A stretch of DNA of 64,000 nt from NCBI GenBank assembly GCA_040219555.1, contig JAVJSF010000009.1:186001-250000 (forward strand), given 5' to 3'. The notes beneath the pieces are model-generated. The model made no database searches. It was not told the DNA's origin and was given only the letters and a program-made list of their open reading frames with translations. Every line of letters begins with the position of its first letter. Position 1 is the first letter of the stretch. This DNA comes from JAVJSF01 sp040219555 (GTDB lineage Bacteria > Actinomycetota > Thermoleophilia > Miltoncostaeales > Miltoncostaeaceae). Below, piece by piece: positions 1 through 9,042 of the stretch. The position numbers and the translations under genes are program-made.

Positions 1-221
1 ACCCCCTCGGGCCGCGAGAAGTTGTCGCCCGTCGTCACGACCGCGGCCAGCGGGGCGCGCCGGTGCTCGGCGCAGATGCGACGGGTCACCGCGGCCTGGG
101 CCGCCGTGCCGTGCCCCCAGTCCCCCTTGACCGCCAGGCGCACCGCGTCCGGATCGCCCGCGCCGGGGACCGCGGGGGCGGCACCGGCCAGCAGGCTCGC
201 GCCGAGGGCGGCCGCGATCAG
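1..221 (-). CDS. Calcineurin-like phosphoesterase, N-terminal fragment (runs off window)
   Basis: The visible N-terminal part of about 73 residues has a hydrophobic Ala/Leu-rich stretch like a signal peptide (LIAAALGASLLAG). It is followed by VKGDWGTG and then VVTTGDNFSRPEG, which match the first metal-binding strand and the GDN block of secreted metallophosphatases. The rest lies outside the window, so substrate and fold completeness cannot be judged. An in-frame TGA stands eight codons upstream of the hydrophobic stretch and no ATG, GTG or TTG follows before it. The start placed here is therefore a CTG that overlaps the stop of the upstream small gene (CTGA). A later GTG would delete the signal-like segment. 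Confidence 0.55.
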   Translation of the reverse strand, partial: MIAAALGASLLAGAAPAVPGAGDPDAVRLAVKGDWGHGTAAQAAVTRRICAEHRRAPLAAVVTTGDNFSRPEG

Positions 222-469
222 CCCGCCGACGGCCCGTCCTCAGCGCGGCGCTCGGCGGCGCGGCGCAGGCGCTCGCGGGCCGCGTCGATGGCCGCGCCCG
301 GATCGCCGGCGTCCTGGGCCACCGGCGCGGGCGGGGGCGGGCCGGCGGCGGGGCCGGGGGCCGGAGCGCCGGCGCGCCGGCGCCGCTCGCGCCAGGCAGC
401 CAGGCCGGCACCCGCCCCGATCGAGGTCAGCACCGACACCACCATCCGCTTCCCGCGCGCCACGGTCAC
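218..469 (-). CDS. Small membrane-anchored protein, unknown function
   Basis: An 83-residue ORF begins MTVARGKRMVV, followed by one hydrophobic stretch (VVSVLTSIGAGAGLAAW). A very basic run, a Pro/Ala linker and a charged helical tail (AIDAARERLRRAAERRAE) come next. It has the shape of a short single-pass membrane protein with a cytoplasmic tail. Its TGA overlaps the proposed CTG start of the next gene, suggesting one operon. It is divergent from rpsF with about 160 bases between the genes. I recognise no family, and low-complexity composition in such G+C-rich DNA makes a false ORF possible. Confidence 0.4.
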   Translation of the reverse strand: MTVARGKRMVVSVLTSIGAGAGLAAWRERRRRAGAPAPGPAAGPPPPAPVAQDAGDPGAAIDAARERLRRAAERRAEDGPSAG

Positions 470-562
470 CTCCGCCAGCCGGTCTCATCGGGCATGGTAC
501 GCCCGGACGCCACGCCCTCATCGCCCGCCCGGGCACCTCGATCCATGGCGCCGGGCCCTTGG

Positions 563-568
563 TATACT
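563..568 (+). promoter_or_regulatory. Candidate -10 element of the rpsF operon
   Basis: TATACT stands out in very G+C-rich DNA about 70 bases before the rpsF Shine-Dalgarno. No good -35 hexamer is visible at 17-18 bp, so the call rests on the -10 alone. Confidence 0.5.
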
Positions 569-635
569 CCCGCGCCTGCCGGGACCCGGTCGTCCCGTAG
601 CGCTCGCGTGCCGCACAACCATTCGGAGGCCCAGG

Positions 636-1052
636 ATCACCGCTTACGAGATCATGATCATCCTCAACCCGGACTCCGAGGAGGAGCAGCGGCAGGAGAT
701 CCTGGACAGGGTCCAGCAACTCATCCGCGACGGCGGCGGCACCATCGAGCACGTGAACGACTGGGGCCGGAAGAAGATCACCTTCCCCATGGAGAAGCGC
801 CCCGACGGCCAGTACGTGGTCATCACCTGCCACGGCGAGCCGGACTCGCTGGCCGAGGTGGAGAGGATCCTCTCCATCAACAAGGCCGTCGTGCTGCGGG
901 CCCTCTTCATCCGCCTCAACCGACGCCAGGCCGAGCGGGCGGTCTCCGTCGGCGCGCCCCTGCCGGTGGACACGAACCCCGAGGGCGAGAGCCGTGCCCC
1001 GCGCGGCCGCGGGCCGGGTGGCCGCGGCGGCGGCGGACGCCGTCCCCGCTAG
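636..1052 (+). CDS. rpsF: 30S ribosomal protein S6, AUC start
   Basis: The protein of about 138 residues begins (M)TAYEIMIILNP, the first beta strand of S6, and contains the conserved KKITFPMEKRPDGQYVV region. It has a long basic Arg/Gly C-terminal tail. S6 binds the central domain of 16S rRNA with S18. The start is unusual: a perfect GGAGG at 626-630 sits the correct distance before ATC at 636, and there is no ATG, GTG or TTG between the promoter and that codon. The first in-frame ATG (654) would delete the first strand. It leads the rpsF-ssb-rplI-dnaB run. Confidence 0.9.
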   Translation: MTAYEIMIILNPDSEEEQRQEILDRVQQLIRDGGGTIEHVNDWGRKKITFPMEKRPDGQYVVITCHGEPDSLAEVERILSINKAVVLRALFIRLNRRQAERAVSVGAPLPVDTNPEGESRAPRGRGPGGRGGGGRRPR

Positions 1053-1067
1053 ACCCGGAGGCTCCTG

Positions 1068-1559
1068 ATGCCCGCCGATCTCAACCGCGTCACCCTCGTC
1101 GGCCGCCTCACCCGCGACCCCGAGATGCGCCAGACCGCCGGCGGCACGTCGGTGTGCTCCATCCGTCTGGCCGTGACCTCGAGGACCAACCGCGGCGGCG
1201 AGTGGAGCGACCAGAGCAACTACTTCGACGTGACCGCCTTCGGCCGCCAGGCCGAGACCGCCGGCCAGTACCTGGCCAAGGGGCGGCGCATCGGGGTGGA
1301 CGGCCGGCTGAGCTGGCGCGAGTGGCAGACCCAGGACGGCAGCAAGCGCCAGGCCGTCGAGATCATCGCCAACGACCTCTTCTTCCTCGATTCCCGTGGT
1401 GAGGGCGGCGGTGGCGGCGGCGACTACGGCGGCGGTGAGCGCGGCTGGAAGGACGCCCCGCAGACCGGCGGTGGTGGCGGCGGAGGTGACGACATGCCGG
1501 TGGATCGCACCGACATGGGGCCCTCCAGCACGAACGACGACGACGACATTCCCTTCTAG
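1068..1559 (+). CDS. ssb: Single-stranded DNA-binding protein
   Basis: A 163-residue protein with an N-terminal OB-fold (NRVTLVGRLTRDPEMR, then SNYFDVTAFGRQAE), a glycine-rich disordered linker from about residue 108, and the acidic tip DDDDIPF that docks partner proteins. It coats single-stranded DNA during replication, repair and recombination. It lies 15 bp after rpsF with a good GGAGG, and its own stop is 15 bp before rplI. Size and layout match actinobacterial Ssb. Confidence 0.97.
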   Translation: MPADLNRVTLVGRLTRDPEMRQTAGGTSVCSIRLAVTSRTNRGGEWSDQSNYFDVTAFGRQAETAGQYLAKGRRIGVDGRLSWREWQTQDGSKRQAVEIIANDLFFLDSRGEGGGGGGDYGGGERGWKDAPQTGGGGGGGDDMPVDRTDMGPSSTNDDDDIPF

Positions 1560-1574
1560 GTAGCTGGAGACACG

Positions 1575-2027
1575 ATGCAGGCGATCCTTCTGGACGAGGT
1601 CGAGGGCCTGGGTACTCCCGGGACCGTGGTGAACGTGGCCCGCGGCTACATGCGCAACTACCTCCAGCCACGCGGCCTGGCCGAGGCCGCCACCCCGGCG
1701 CGCATCGCCGAGGTCCGCCGGCGTGAGGCCGACCGGGTCGAGGCCGAGCGCAAGGCCGTCGAGCAGGCACGGGAGCTGTCCGATCTGCTGGGCCGCACCA
1801 TCCTCACCCTGAAGGCGAAGGCCGGGGACGACGGGCGCCTGTTCGGCTCGATCACCGCCGGCGACGTGGCGTCGGCCATCGAGGAGGCGCGCGGCGTCAA
1901 GATCGACCGCCGCTCCATCACGGTCGAGCCCGCCATCCGCGCGCTGGGCACGTACTCGGTCCCGGTCGATCTGGGCCCCGGTCTGGCGACCGAGGTCAAG
2001 ACGATCGTCAGCCCGCTGATCGACTAG
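1575..2027 (+). CDS. rplI: 50S ribosomal protein L9
   Basis: A 150-residue protein of normal L9 length. The N-domain carries the classic VEGLGTPGTVVNVARGYMRNYLQPRGLA segment. A long connecting helix (about residues 42-75) follows, then a C-domain with LFGSITAGDVASAI. It binds 23S rRNA near the L1 stalk base. In most bacteria rpsR lies between ssb and rplI. Here the gap is only 15 bp, so rpsR must be elsewhere. Confidence 0.97.
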   Translation: MQAILLDEVEGLGTPGTVVNVARGYMRNYLQPRGLAEAATPARIAEVRRREADRVEAERKAVEQARELSDLLGRTILTLKAKAGDDGRLFGSITAGDVASAIEEARGVKIDRRSITVEPAIRALGTYSVPVDLGPGLATEVKTIVSPLID

Positions 2028-2070
2028 GGGGACCCCGGTCCCCCAGACCCCCGCGCGGGTCCGCCCGACC

Positions 2071-3402
2071 ATGCCCGAGAGCGCCACGCCGCCACAGAAC
2101 GTCGAGGCGGAGGCCATGCTGCTGGCCAGCGTGATGGCCGCCGACGGCTACGCGGCCGACGTGCTCTCGATGGTCGACGAACTCGACCTCTACCGCGAGG
2201 GTCACCGCGCGGTGTACCGGGCGATCTCGGCGCTGTTCAACAGCGGTGAGCCCATCGAGCCGATCACGGTGATCGAGACGCTGACCAAGGCCGGCGAGCT
2301 GGACGCGGCCGGCGGCCGCCTGGGCGTGCTCGAGCTCATGGAGACGCCGTTCATCGCGGCGAGCTACAAGACCTACGCCGGGATGGTGCGCGACACCGCC
2401 ACGCAGCGGCGCCTGCTGCGGGTGGGGCAGGAGATCGAGAAGATGGTCGTCCAGCGCGAGGGCGAGACATCGCAGATGGTCCAGGGCGCCGAGACGCTGG
2501 TGTACGAGCTCTCCCAGAAGGGCGTACGCGGCGACTTCACGCGCGCCAAGGAACTGGTGATCGGCGGGCTGGAGCGCCTCACGCGGGCGGCCGAGGGCCC
2601 CGACGGCGTGCTGGGCGTGCCGACCGGCTTCATCGACATCGACGGCGTCATCGGGGGCCTGCAGCCGGGCAACCTGATCGTCATCGCGGCGCGCCCCTCC
2701 ATGGGGAAGACCGCGCTCGCGCTGTGCATGGCCGAGCACGCCGCGCTCAACGACGACCGCAGCGTCGCCCTGTTCAGCCTGGAGATGAGCGGCGACGAAC
2801 TGATCCAGCGCATGCTGTCGTCCACCGCCGTGGTCGACGCCGGCCGCATCCGCTCCGGCCGCCTGGCCCCGGAGGACTGGTCGCGCATCGGCCGCGCCGC
2901 GGACCGCCTGTCGGCGGCGCGCCTGTTCATCGACGACTCCGAGGGCGTCAGCCTGGGCGAGATGCGCACCAAGTGCCGCCGCCTCAAGAGCCGCGACGGC
3001 CTGGACCTGCTGATCGTCGACTACATCCAGCTGATGGAGGGCGGCACCGGCCGGCGCGAGGAGAGCCGCGTGCAGGAGATCTCCGCGATCTCGCGCGGGC
3101 TCAAGATGCTGGCGCGCGATCTCGAGGTGCCGCTGATCGTGCTCTCCCAGCTGAACCGCTCCCCCGACGCACGGAACGACAAGCGGCCGATGCTGTCCGA
3201 CCTGCGCGAGTCGGGCGCCATCGAGCAGGACGCAGACCTGGTCCTGATGATCTACCGCGACGAGTACTACAACCCCGAGTCCGAGGACACCGGGGTGGCG
3301 GAGGTCATCGTGGCCAAGAACCGCCACGGGCCCACCGACCGCGTGAAGCTCACGTTCCGCGGCAGCTATGCCAAGTTCGACAACCTGATGCGAGAGGAAT
3401 AG
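2071..3402 (+). CDS. dnaB: Replicative DNA helicase DnaB
   Basis: A 443-residue hexameric helicase without an intein. The N-terminal all-helical domain spans roughly residues 5-105 and the RecA-like motor from about 175. Walker A is ARPSMGKTA at 207-215, the Walker B strand is LLIVDYIQLM, and the DnaB C-terminal signature is SDLRESGAIEQDADLVLMI. It unwinds the parental duplex at the replication fork. ATG follows rplI by 43 bp. The stop is three bases before purA, so the two may be co-transcribed. Confidence 0.97.
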   Translation: MPESATPPQNVEAEAMLLASVMAADGYAADVLSMVDELDLYREGHRAVYRAISALFNSGEPIEPITVIETLTKAGELDAAGGRLGVLELMETPFIAASYKTYAGMVRDTATQRRLLRVGQEIEKMVVQREGETSQMVQGAETLVYELSQKGVRGDFTRAKELVIGGLERLTRAAEGPDGVLGVPTGFIDIDGVIGGLQPGNLIVIAARPSMGKTALALCMAEHAALNDDRSVALFSLEMSGDELIQRMLSSTAVVDAGRIRSGRLAPEDWSRIGRAADRLSAARLFIDDSEGVSLGEMRTKCRRLKSRDGLDLLIVDYIQLMEGGTGRREESRVQEISAISRGLKMLARDLEVPLIVLSQLNRSPDARNDKRPMLSDLRESGAIEQDADLVLMIYRDEYYNPESEDTGVAEVIVAKNRHGPTDRVKLTFRGSYAKFDNLMREE

Positions 3403-3405
3403 CCG

Positions 3406-4689
3406 GTGCCGGCAACCGTGGTGATCGGGGCCCAGTGGGGCGACGAGGGCAAGGGCAAGGTGGTGGACCTCCTGGCCGAGCGCAGCGACGTGGTGGTGCG
3501 TTTCCAGGGCGGCAACAACGCCGGCCACACGATCGTCGCCGGCGACGAGGTCTACAAGCTGCACCTCGTGCCCTCGGGCATCCTCTTCCCGGGGACGCTC
3601 TGCGTCATCGGCAACGGCACGGTGGTCGACCCGTGGGTGCTCTGCGAGGAGCTCGAGGGGCTCGAACCGCGCGGGATCTCGCTGGAGACGCTGCGGATCT
3701 CGGGCAACGCCCACCTGATCATGCCCTGGCACATCCTGCTGGACGGCGCGGCCGAGATGCGCCTGGGCAAGTTCAGCATCGGCACCACCCGCCGCGGCAT
3801 CGGCCCCTGCTACGAGGACAAGGCCGCGCGCGTGGGGATCCGCGTCCAGGACCTCCTGGACCCCAAGATCCTGCTGCGCAAGATCGAGGTGGCCCTGGAG
3901 AGCAAGAACGAGATCCTGGAGAAGCTGTACGGGATCGAGCGCCTCGACCCCGCGAAGGTGGCCGCCGACCTGGCGCCGGCGGCCGAGCGCCTCCGGCCGT
4001 TCATCGCCGACACCGCCCTGCTGATCGACCGGCAGCTGCGCGACGACAAGCGGGTCCTGTTCGAGGGCGCCCAGGGCACCATGCTCGACATCGACCACGG
4101 CACCTACCCGTTCGTGACCTCCTCCAACCCGATCGCCGGAGCGGCCTGCACCGGCGCCGGCGTGGGGCCGACGCGCATCGACTCGGTGATCGGGGTGAGC
4201 AAGGCCTATGTCACCCGCGTGGGCGAGGGCCCGTTCCCCACCGAGCTGGACGACGACGCCGGCCGCCACATGATGGAGAAGGGCCAGGAGTTCGGCACCA
4301 CCACCGGGCGCCAGCGCCGCTGCGGCTGGCTGGATCTGGTGGCGCTGCGTTACGCGGTGCGCCTGTCGGGCATCACCCAGCTGGCGCTGACCAAGCTCGA
4401 TGTGCTGTCGGGCCTGGCGAGCGTGAAGATGGCGGTGGCCTACGAGTTGCGCGACGGCACCCGCACCACCGAGCTCCCCTACCACCAGAGCGACTTCCAC
4501 AGCTGCCGGCCGGTGTACGAGGAGATGGCCGGCTGGGACGAGGACATCACCGAATGCCGCGAGGAGGACGCCCTGCCGGCGGCCGCCCAGGCATACGTCG
4601 ATGCCATCGCCGAGGCGGTGGAGGTGCCGATCACCCTCATCGGCATCGGCCAGGGCCGCCACCAGGTCATCGACCGCGTCGAGATCTGA
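3406..4689 (+). CDS. purA: Adenylosuccinate synthetase
   Basis: A 427-residue enzyme that makes adenylosuccinate from IMP, aspartate and GTP, the first step from IMP to AMP. The GTP-binding loop GAQWGDEGKGK sits at residues 8-18. GGNNAGHT and the VGPTRIDSVIGVSKAY/TRVGEGPFPTE region are intact, as is TGRQRRCGWLD. The GTG start has an A/G-rich ribosome site inside the dnaB 3' end. It lies just before the main purine cluster, consistent with shared control of AMP supply. Confidence 0.97.
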   Translation: MPATVVIGAQWGDEGKGKVVDLLAERSDVVVRFQGGNNAGHTIVAGDEVYKLHLVPSGILFPGTLCVIGNGTVVDPWVLCEELEGLEPRGISLETLRISGNAHLIMPWHILLDGAAEMRLGKFSIGTTRRGIGPCYEDKAARVGIRVQDLLDPKILLRKIEVALESKNEILEKLYGIERLDPAKVAADLAPAAERLRPFIADTALLIDRQLRDDKRVLFEGAQGTMLDIDHGTYPFVTSSNPIAGAACTGAGVGPTRIDSVIGVSKAYVTRVGEGPFPTELDDDAGRHMMEKGQEFGTTTGRQRRCGWLDLVALRYAVRLSGITQLALTKLDVLSGLASVKMAVAYELRDGTRTTELPYHQSDFHSCRPVYEEMAGWDEDITECREEDALPAAAQAYVDAIAEAVEVPITLIGIGQGRHQVIDRVEI

Positions 4690-4763
4690 TCCGCGGACGG
4701 GTGCTGCGCGGCCGGCGTGAACGGCGGGTCCGCGAGCGGGGGCGCCCCGCGCCGGCCACCGTC

Positions 4764-5384
4764 ATGTCCGCGAGCGCCCGGGACGACGGGTGGCGGGCCC
4801 GCGTCAGGGTCGAGCCCGCCGAGGGCGAGCCCTTCGAGACCGACCTGGCCTTCGAGTCGACCGACCTGGGCGAGCCGCAGGCCGGCGACCTGGTGGAGGT
4901 GATCCACGCCGGCCGGCGTGCCATCCCGCTCACCGACCCGCTCCAGGTGCGCCGGCCCGACCCGCCCGCCGCCGCGCCGGCGGCGGGCGAGGACGACCCG
5001 CCCGCCGCCCATGAGGTGATCGCCCAGGTCATGCGCCACCTGACCGACGGCTCGCTGGCCGGCGGCGGGCCCGCGATCATCGTGGACGACCCCGACGCTC
5101 CCGACGAGCGTCCGGTGGGCATGGTGGCGGGCACCGACCCCGAGCTGGACGGCGCCACCCTCGCCGACCTGATCGCCCTGGCCGGAAGCGACCCCGCCCG
5201 GGTGGGCGACGAGGTGCTGCGGCGCATCACCTCCGGGCGGACGAGCTTCGACCTGGTCATCGAGGAGGCGCGTGCCACGGGCCCCGCCGGCCACGCGGCC
5301 GTCGACTCCGTGCTGGACGACCTGAGTGCCCGCGGGCTGCTGACCCAGCGCATGCTGACGGTGCTGAAGAGCCGGGCGGGCTGA
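4764..5384 (+). CDS. Uncharacterised two-part protein
   Basis: A 206-residue acidic protein with no family I recognise. The first ~55 residues form a short beta-type module (VRVEPAEGEPFETDLAF, then GDLVEVIHAGRRAIPL) that resembles small PFE-type modules seen in actinobacterial proteins. A Pro/Ala/Asp-rich linker follows. The last ~65 residues are helical (LADLIALAGSDPARVGDEVLRRI to the end). There is no signal peptide or membrane segment. It follows purA by 74 bp and converges on the carbonic anhydrase gene. The ATG start is chosen because upstream residues are low-complexity. Confidence 0.7.
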   Translation: MSASARDDGWRARVRVEPAEGEPFETDLAFESTDLGEPQAGDLVEVIHAGRRAIPLTDPLQVRRPDPPAAAPAAGEDDPPAAHEVIAQVMRHLTDGSLAGGGPAIIVDDPDAPDERPVGMVAGTDPELDGATLADLIALAGSDPARVGDEVLRRITSGRTSFDLVIEEARATGPAGHAAVDSVLDDLSARGLLTQRMLTVLKSRAG

Positions 5385-5411
5385 CCCGGCGGGCCGGCGC
5401 TGAGCCCGGGC

Positions 5412-5897
5412 CTAATCCTCGACGGTGACCTCGACGGCGCCGCCGCTCTCGAGGTCGAGGATGGCGCCGCGGACGTTGTCGGTGTGCAGCAGGAACGGGT
5501 AGGAGCGCACGGCACGCACCGCCTCCCGCACGCTGGCCTCCAGTTCCGGGAAGCCCCTGCCGCGCCACGCCGGAGCCTCGCCCGCGTGGTCCACCAGGCG
5601 CGCCTCGAGCGCGTCGTCGTCCAGGCCGAGCACCCCGCAACCGGTGTGCTGGACGATGAGGACCCCGGTGGTGCCCAGCAGGTGCTGGGAGATGGTCAGC
5701 GAGCGCAGCACGCCGTCGTCGATGACCCCGCCGGCGTTGCGGATGATGTTGGCATCGCCCGGGTCGAGCCCGAAGACCACGGGCGGGTCGATGCGCGAGT
5801 CCATGCAGGTGACGATGGCGACCCGGGTGGCCGGCGGCGCGGGGGCACGCGCGCCGCCGAACAGGGCCGCGTAGGCGAGTTGGCGATCGATGCTCAT
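5412..5897 (-). CDS. Beta-class carbonic anhydrase
   Basis: A 161-residue enzyme that interconverts CO2 and bicarbonate. Zinc ligands and the catalytic dyad are visible: C31-M-D33-S-R35 and H84-T-G-C87. RNAGGVIDDGVLRSL is the usual core. The short form resembles mycobacterial Rv1284-type enzymes. It lies between purA and purD on the opposite strand. Bicarbonate supply for purine ring carboxylation is a tempting link but only an inference. Confidence 0.93.
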   Translation of the reverse strand: MSIDRQLAYAALFGGARAPAPPATRVAIVTCMDSRIDPPVVFGLDPGDANIIRNAGGVIDDGVLRSLTISQHLLGTTGVLIVQHTGCGVLGLDDDALEARLVDHAGEAPAWRGRGFPELEASVREAVRAVRSYPFLLHTDNVRGAILDLESGGAVEVTVED

Positions 5898-5931
5898 GCC
5901 CGGATGCTCTCAGATGGCCGTGGCCGGGGGC

Positions 5932-6294
5932 TCAGGTGGTGAAGAGGGCCGCCAGGGCCAGGGCCCAGATGCCGATGATGACCGCCGCCACCGGCCACCC
6001 GCCGCTGAAGGCGATGGCCACGCTCAGGGTCGCGACCACCGCGCCGCCGATGACGATCCACTTCACCCAGTGCAGGTTGTCCTGCTCGCGGTGCCCGTAG
6101 TCGGTCACGGGAGCCTCGCGCGGGGCGACATCGGAGCCGCCGCTGGCCTCGATGTAGGAGTCCAGCGCGCGCATCACCTCGCGCGCCGAGCGCTGGGGGT
6201 CCGGGGACCCGGCGAGGTCCATGATGGCGTCCTCCAGCAGTGCCCGCTGGGCCTCGCGCTCCTCGCGCGACATGGGACGGTCGGACTGGCTCAC
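5932..6294 (-). CDS. Small two-helix membrane protein
   Basis: A 120-residue protein with a charged N-terminal half (SREEREAQRALLEDAIMDL, then REVMRALDSYIEASGG). It ends in two adjacent transmembrane helices (WIVIGGAVVATLSVAIAF and WPVAAVIIGIWALALAALF). No known family is evident. GTG at 6294 is used as start because the sequence is conserved-looking from there; ATG at 6273 is an alternative. It is divergent from purD with a short shared control region and is followed by the carbonic anhydrase gene on the same strand. Confidence 0.75.
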   Translation of the reverse strand: MSQSDRPMSREEREAQRALLEDAIMDLAGSPDPQRSAREVMRALDSYIEASGGSDVAPREAPVTDYGHREQDNLHWVKWIVIGGAVVATLSVAIAFSGGWPVAAVIIGIWALALAALFTT

Positions 6295-6304
6295 GTGCGA
6301 ATCG

Positions 6305-6350
6305 TAGCGTCCGCATGCCCGATGCCAAGTGTGAGAAGGTGGCGGGGTGA
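6305..6350 (+). promoter_or_regulatory. purD leader: TAGCGT -10 and an 11-codon uORF
   Basis: A TANNNT-type -10 (TAGCGT, 6305-6310) precedes a short ORF (6315-6350, MPDAKCEKVAG, then stop). The leader runs about 60 more bases before the purD ATG. A leader peptide is possible but unproven; no purine riboswitch core was recognised. Confidence 0.3.
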
Positions 6351-6411
6351 AGGCACCGCAGTGCTCCCCGGCCACCTCGTGCCCCGTGGGCCCGATGAGG
6401 AGTACCCGCAC

Positions 6412-7680
6412 ATGGGCGTGAGCGTGCTGGTCGTGGGCGCCGGCGGGCGCGAGCACGCGCTGGTGCGTGCCCTGCAGCGCTCCCCCCAGTCGCCGACGGT
6501 GATCTGCGCCCCCGGCAACGCCGGCATCGCGCGCGACGCCGAGGTGGTCGACGTGGGCGCCACCGACACCGCGGCCCTGGTGGCCCTCGCCCGGGAGCGG
6601 AGCGTCGACCTGGTGGTGGTGGGCCCCGAGGCGCCGCTGGTGGCGGGCCTCTGCGACGCCATGCGCGCCGCGGGCATCCGCGCCTTCGGCCCGTCGGCGG
6701 AGGCGGCCCGCCTGGAGGGCAGCAAGGCCTTCGCGAAGGAGATCATGGCCGCGGCCGGCGTGCCGACCGCCCGCTCGCACACGGTGAGCACCCTGGACGA
6801 CGGGCTGGCCGCGGTCGCCGAGTTCGGGGTCCCCGTGGCCGTCAAGGCCGACGGCCTGGCCGCCGGCAAGGGCGTGGTCGTGGCCCACACCGAGGCCGAG
6901 GCGCGTGAGGCGCTCGAGGCCTGCCTCGTGGAGGGCGCCTTCGGCGACGCCGGCGCCGCGGTGGTCGTGGAGGAGGGCATGTCCGGCCCGGAGGTGTCCC
7001 TGCTGGGCATCTGCGACGGCCGCCGCGTGGCGCGCTTCCCCGCCGCCCGGGACTACAAGCCGATCGGCGACGGCAACACCGGCCCGAACACCGGCGGCAT
7101 GGGCTCGGTGTCCCCCGTGGCCGACATCCCCGACGCCCTCGCCGACGAACTGGTCGACCGGGTGCACCGCCCGGTGGTGGCCGAGATGGCCCGCCGCGGG
7201 ACGCCCTTCACCGGGGTGCTCTACGCGGGGATCATGATGACCCCCGACGGCCCGCGCGTGCTGGAGTTCAACGCCCGCTTCGGCGATCCCGAGACCCAGG
7301 CTCTGCTGCCGCGCATCGACGAGGACCTGGTGGCCCTGCTGTCGGCCGCCGCCGACGGGGCGATCGAGGACCGACCGGTGCGCGTGGGCGCCGGCGCCGC
7401 CGTGGCCGTGGTGCTGGCGGCCGCCGACTACCCGGCCGTACCTCGCACCGGCGACCCCATCACCGGCCTGGAGGAGGCCGCCGCCGCGGGTGCCGAGGTG
7501 TACCACGCGGGCACGGCGGCGGGCGACGGTGGCACCATTGTGACGGCCGGTGGTCGCGTGCTGGCGGTGAGCGCCGGCGGCGACACCGTGGCCCAGGCGC
7601 GCGCCGCCGCGTACGCGGCCGCCGAGCGGGTCCGGTTCGACGGGCGCCAGATGCGCAGCGACATCGCCGCCGGCCTCTGA
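6412..7680 (+). CDS. purD: Phosphoribosylamine-glycine ligase (GAR synthetase)
   Basis: A 422-residue ATP-grasp enzyme that joins glycine to phosphoribosylamine, the second step of IMP synthesis. The N-domain starts VLVVGAGGREHALVRAL. The ATP-grasp core has VKADGLAAGKGVVV, the substrate loop is NTGPNTGGMGS, and the metal-binding end is VLEFNARFGDPETQ. ATG at 6412 gives the standard N-terminus and has a GAGGAG-like site upstream. It opens the purine cluster. Confidence 0.97.
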   Translation: MGVSVLVVGAGGREHALVRALQRSPQSPTVICAPGNAGIARDAEVVDVGATDTAALVALARERSVDLVVVGPEAPLVAGLCDAMRAAGIRAFGPSAEAARLEGSKAFAKEIMAAAGVPTARSHTVSTLDDGLAAVAEFGVPVAVKADGLAAGKGVVVAHTEAEAREALEACLVEGAFGDAGAAVVVEEGMSGPEVSLLGICDGRRVARFPAARDYKPIGDGNTGPNTGGMGSVSPVADIPDALADELVDRVHRPVVAEMARRGTPFTGVLYAGIMMTPDGPRVLEFNARFGDPETQALLPRIDEDLVALLSAAADGAIEDRPVRVGAGAAVAVVLAAADYPAVPRTGDPITGLEEAAAAGAEVYHAGTAAGDGGTIVTAGGRVLAVSAGGDTVAQARAAAYAAAERVRFDGRQMRSDIAAGL

Positions 7681-7743
7681 GCCGGACCGCAGCCCCCTGA
7701 GCCGCCGCACCGCCCACACCCCCGGCCCCGAGGTCCCTCGCCC

Positions 7744-9039
<1,296 letters not shown>

Positions 9040-9042
9040 GCC

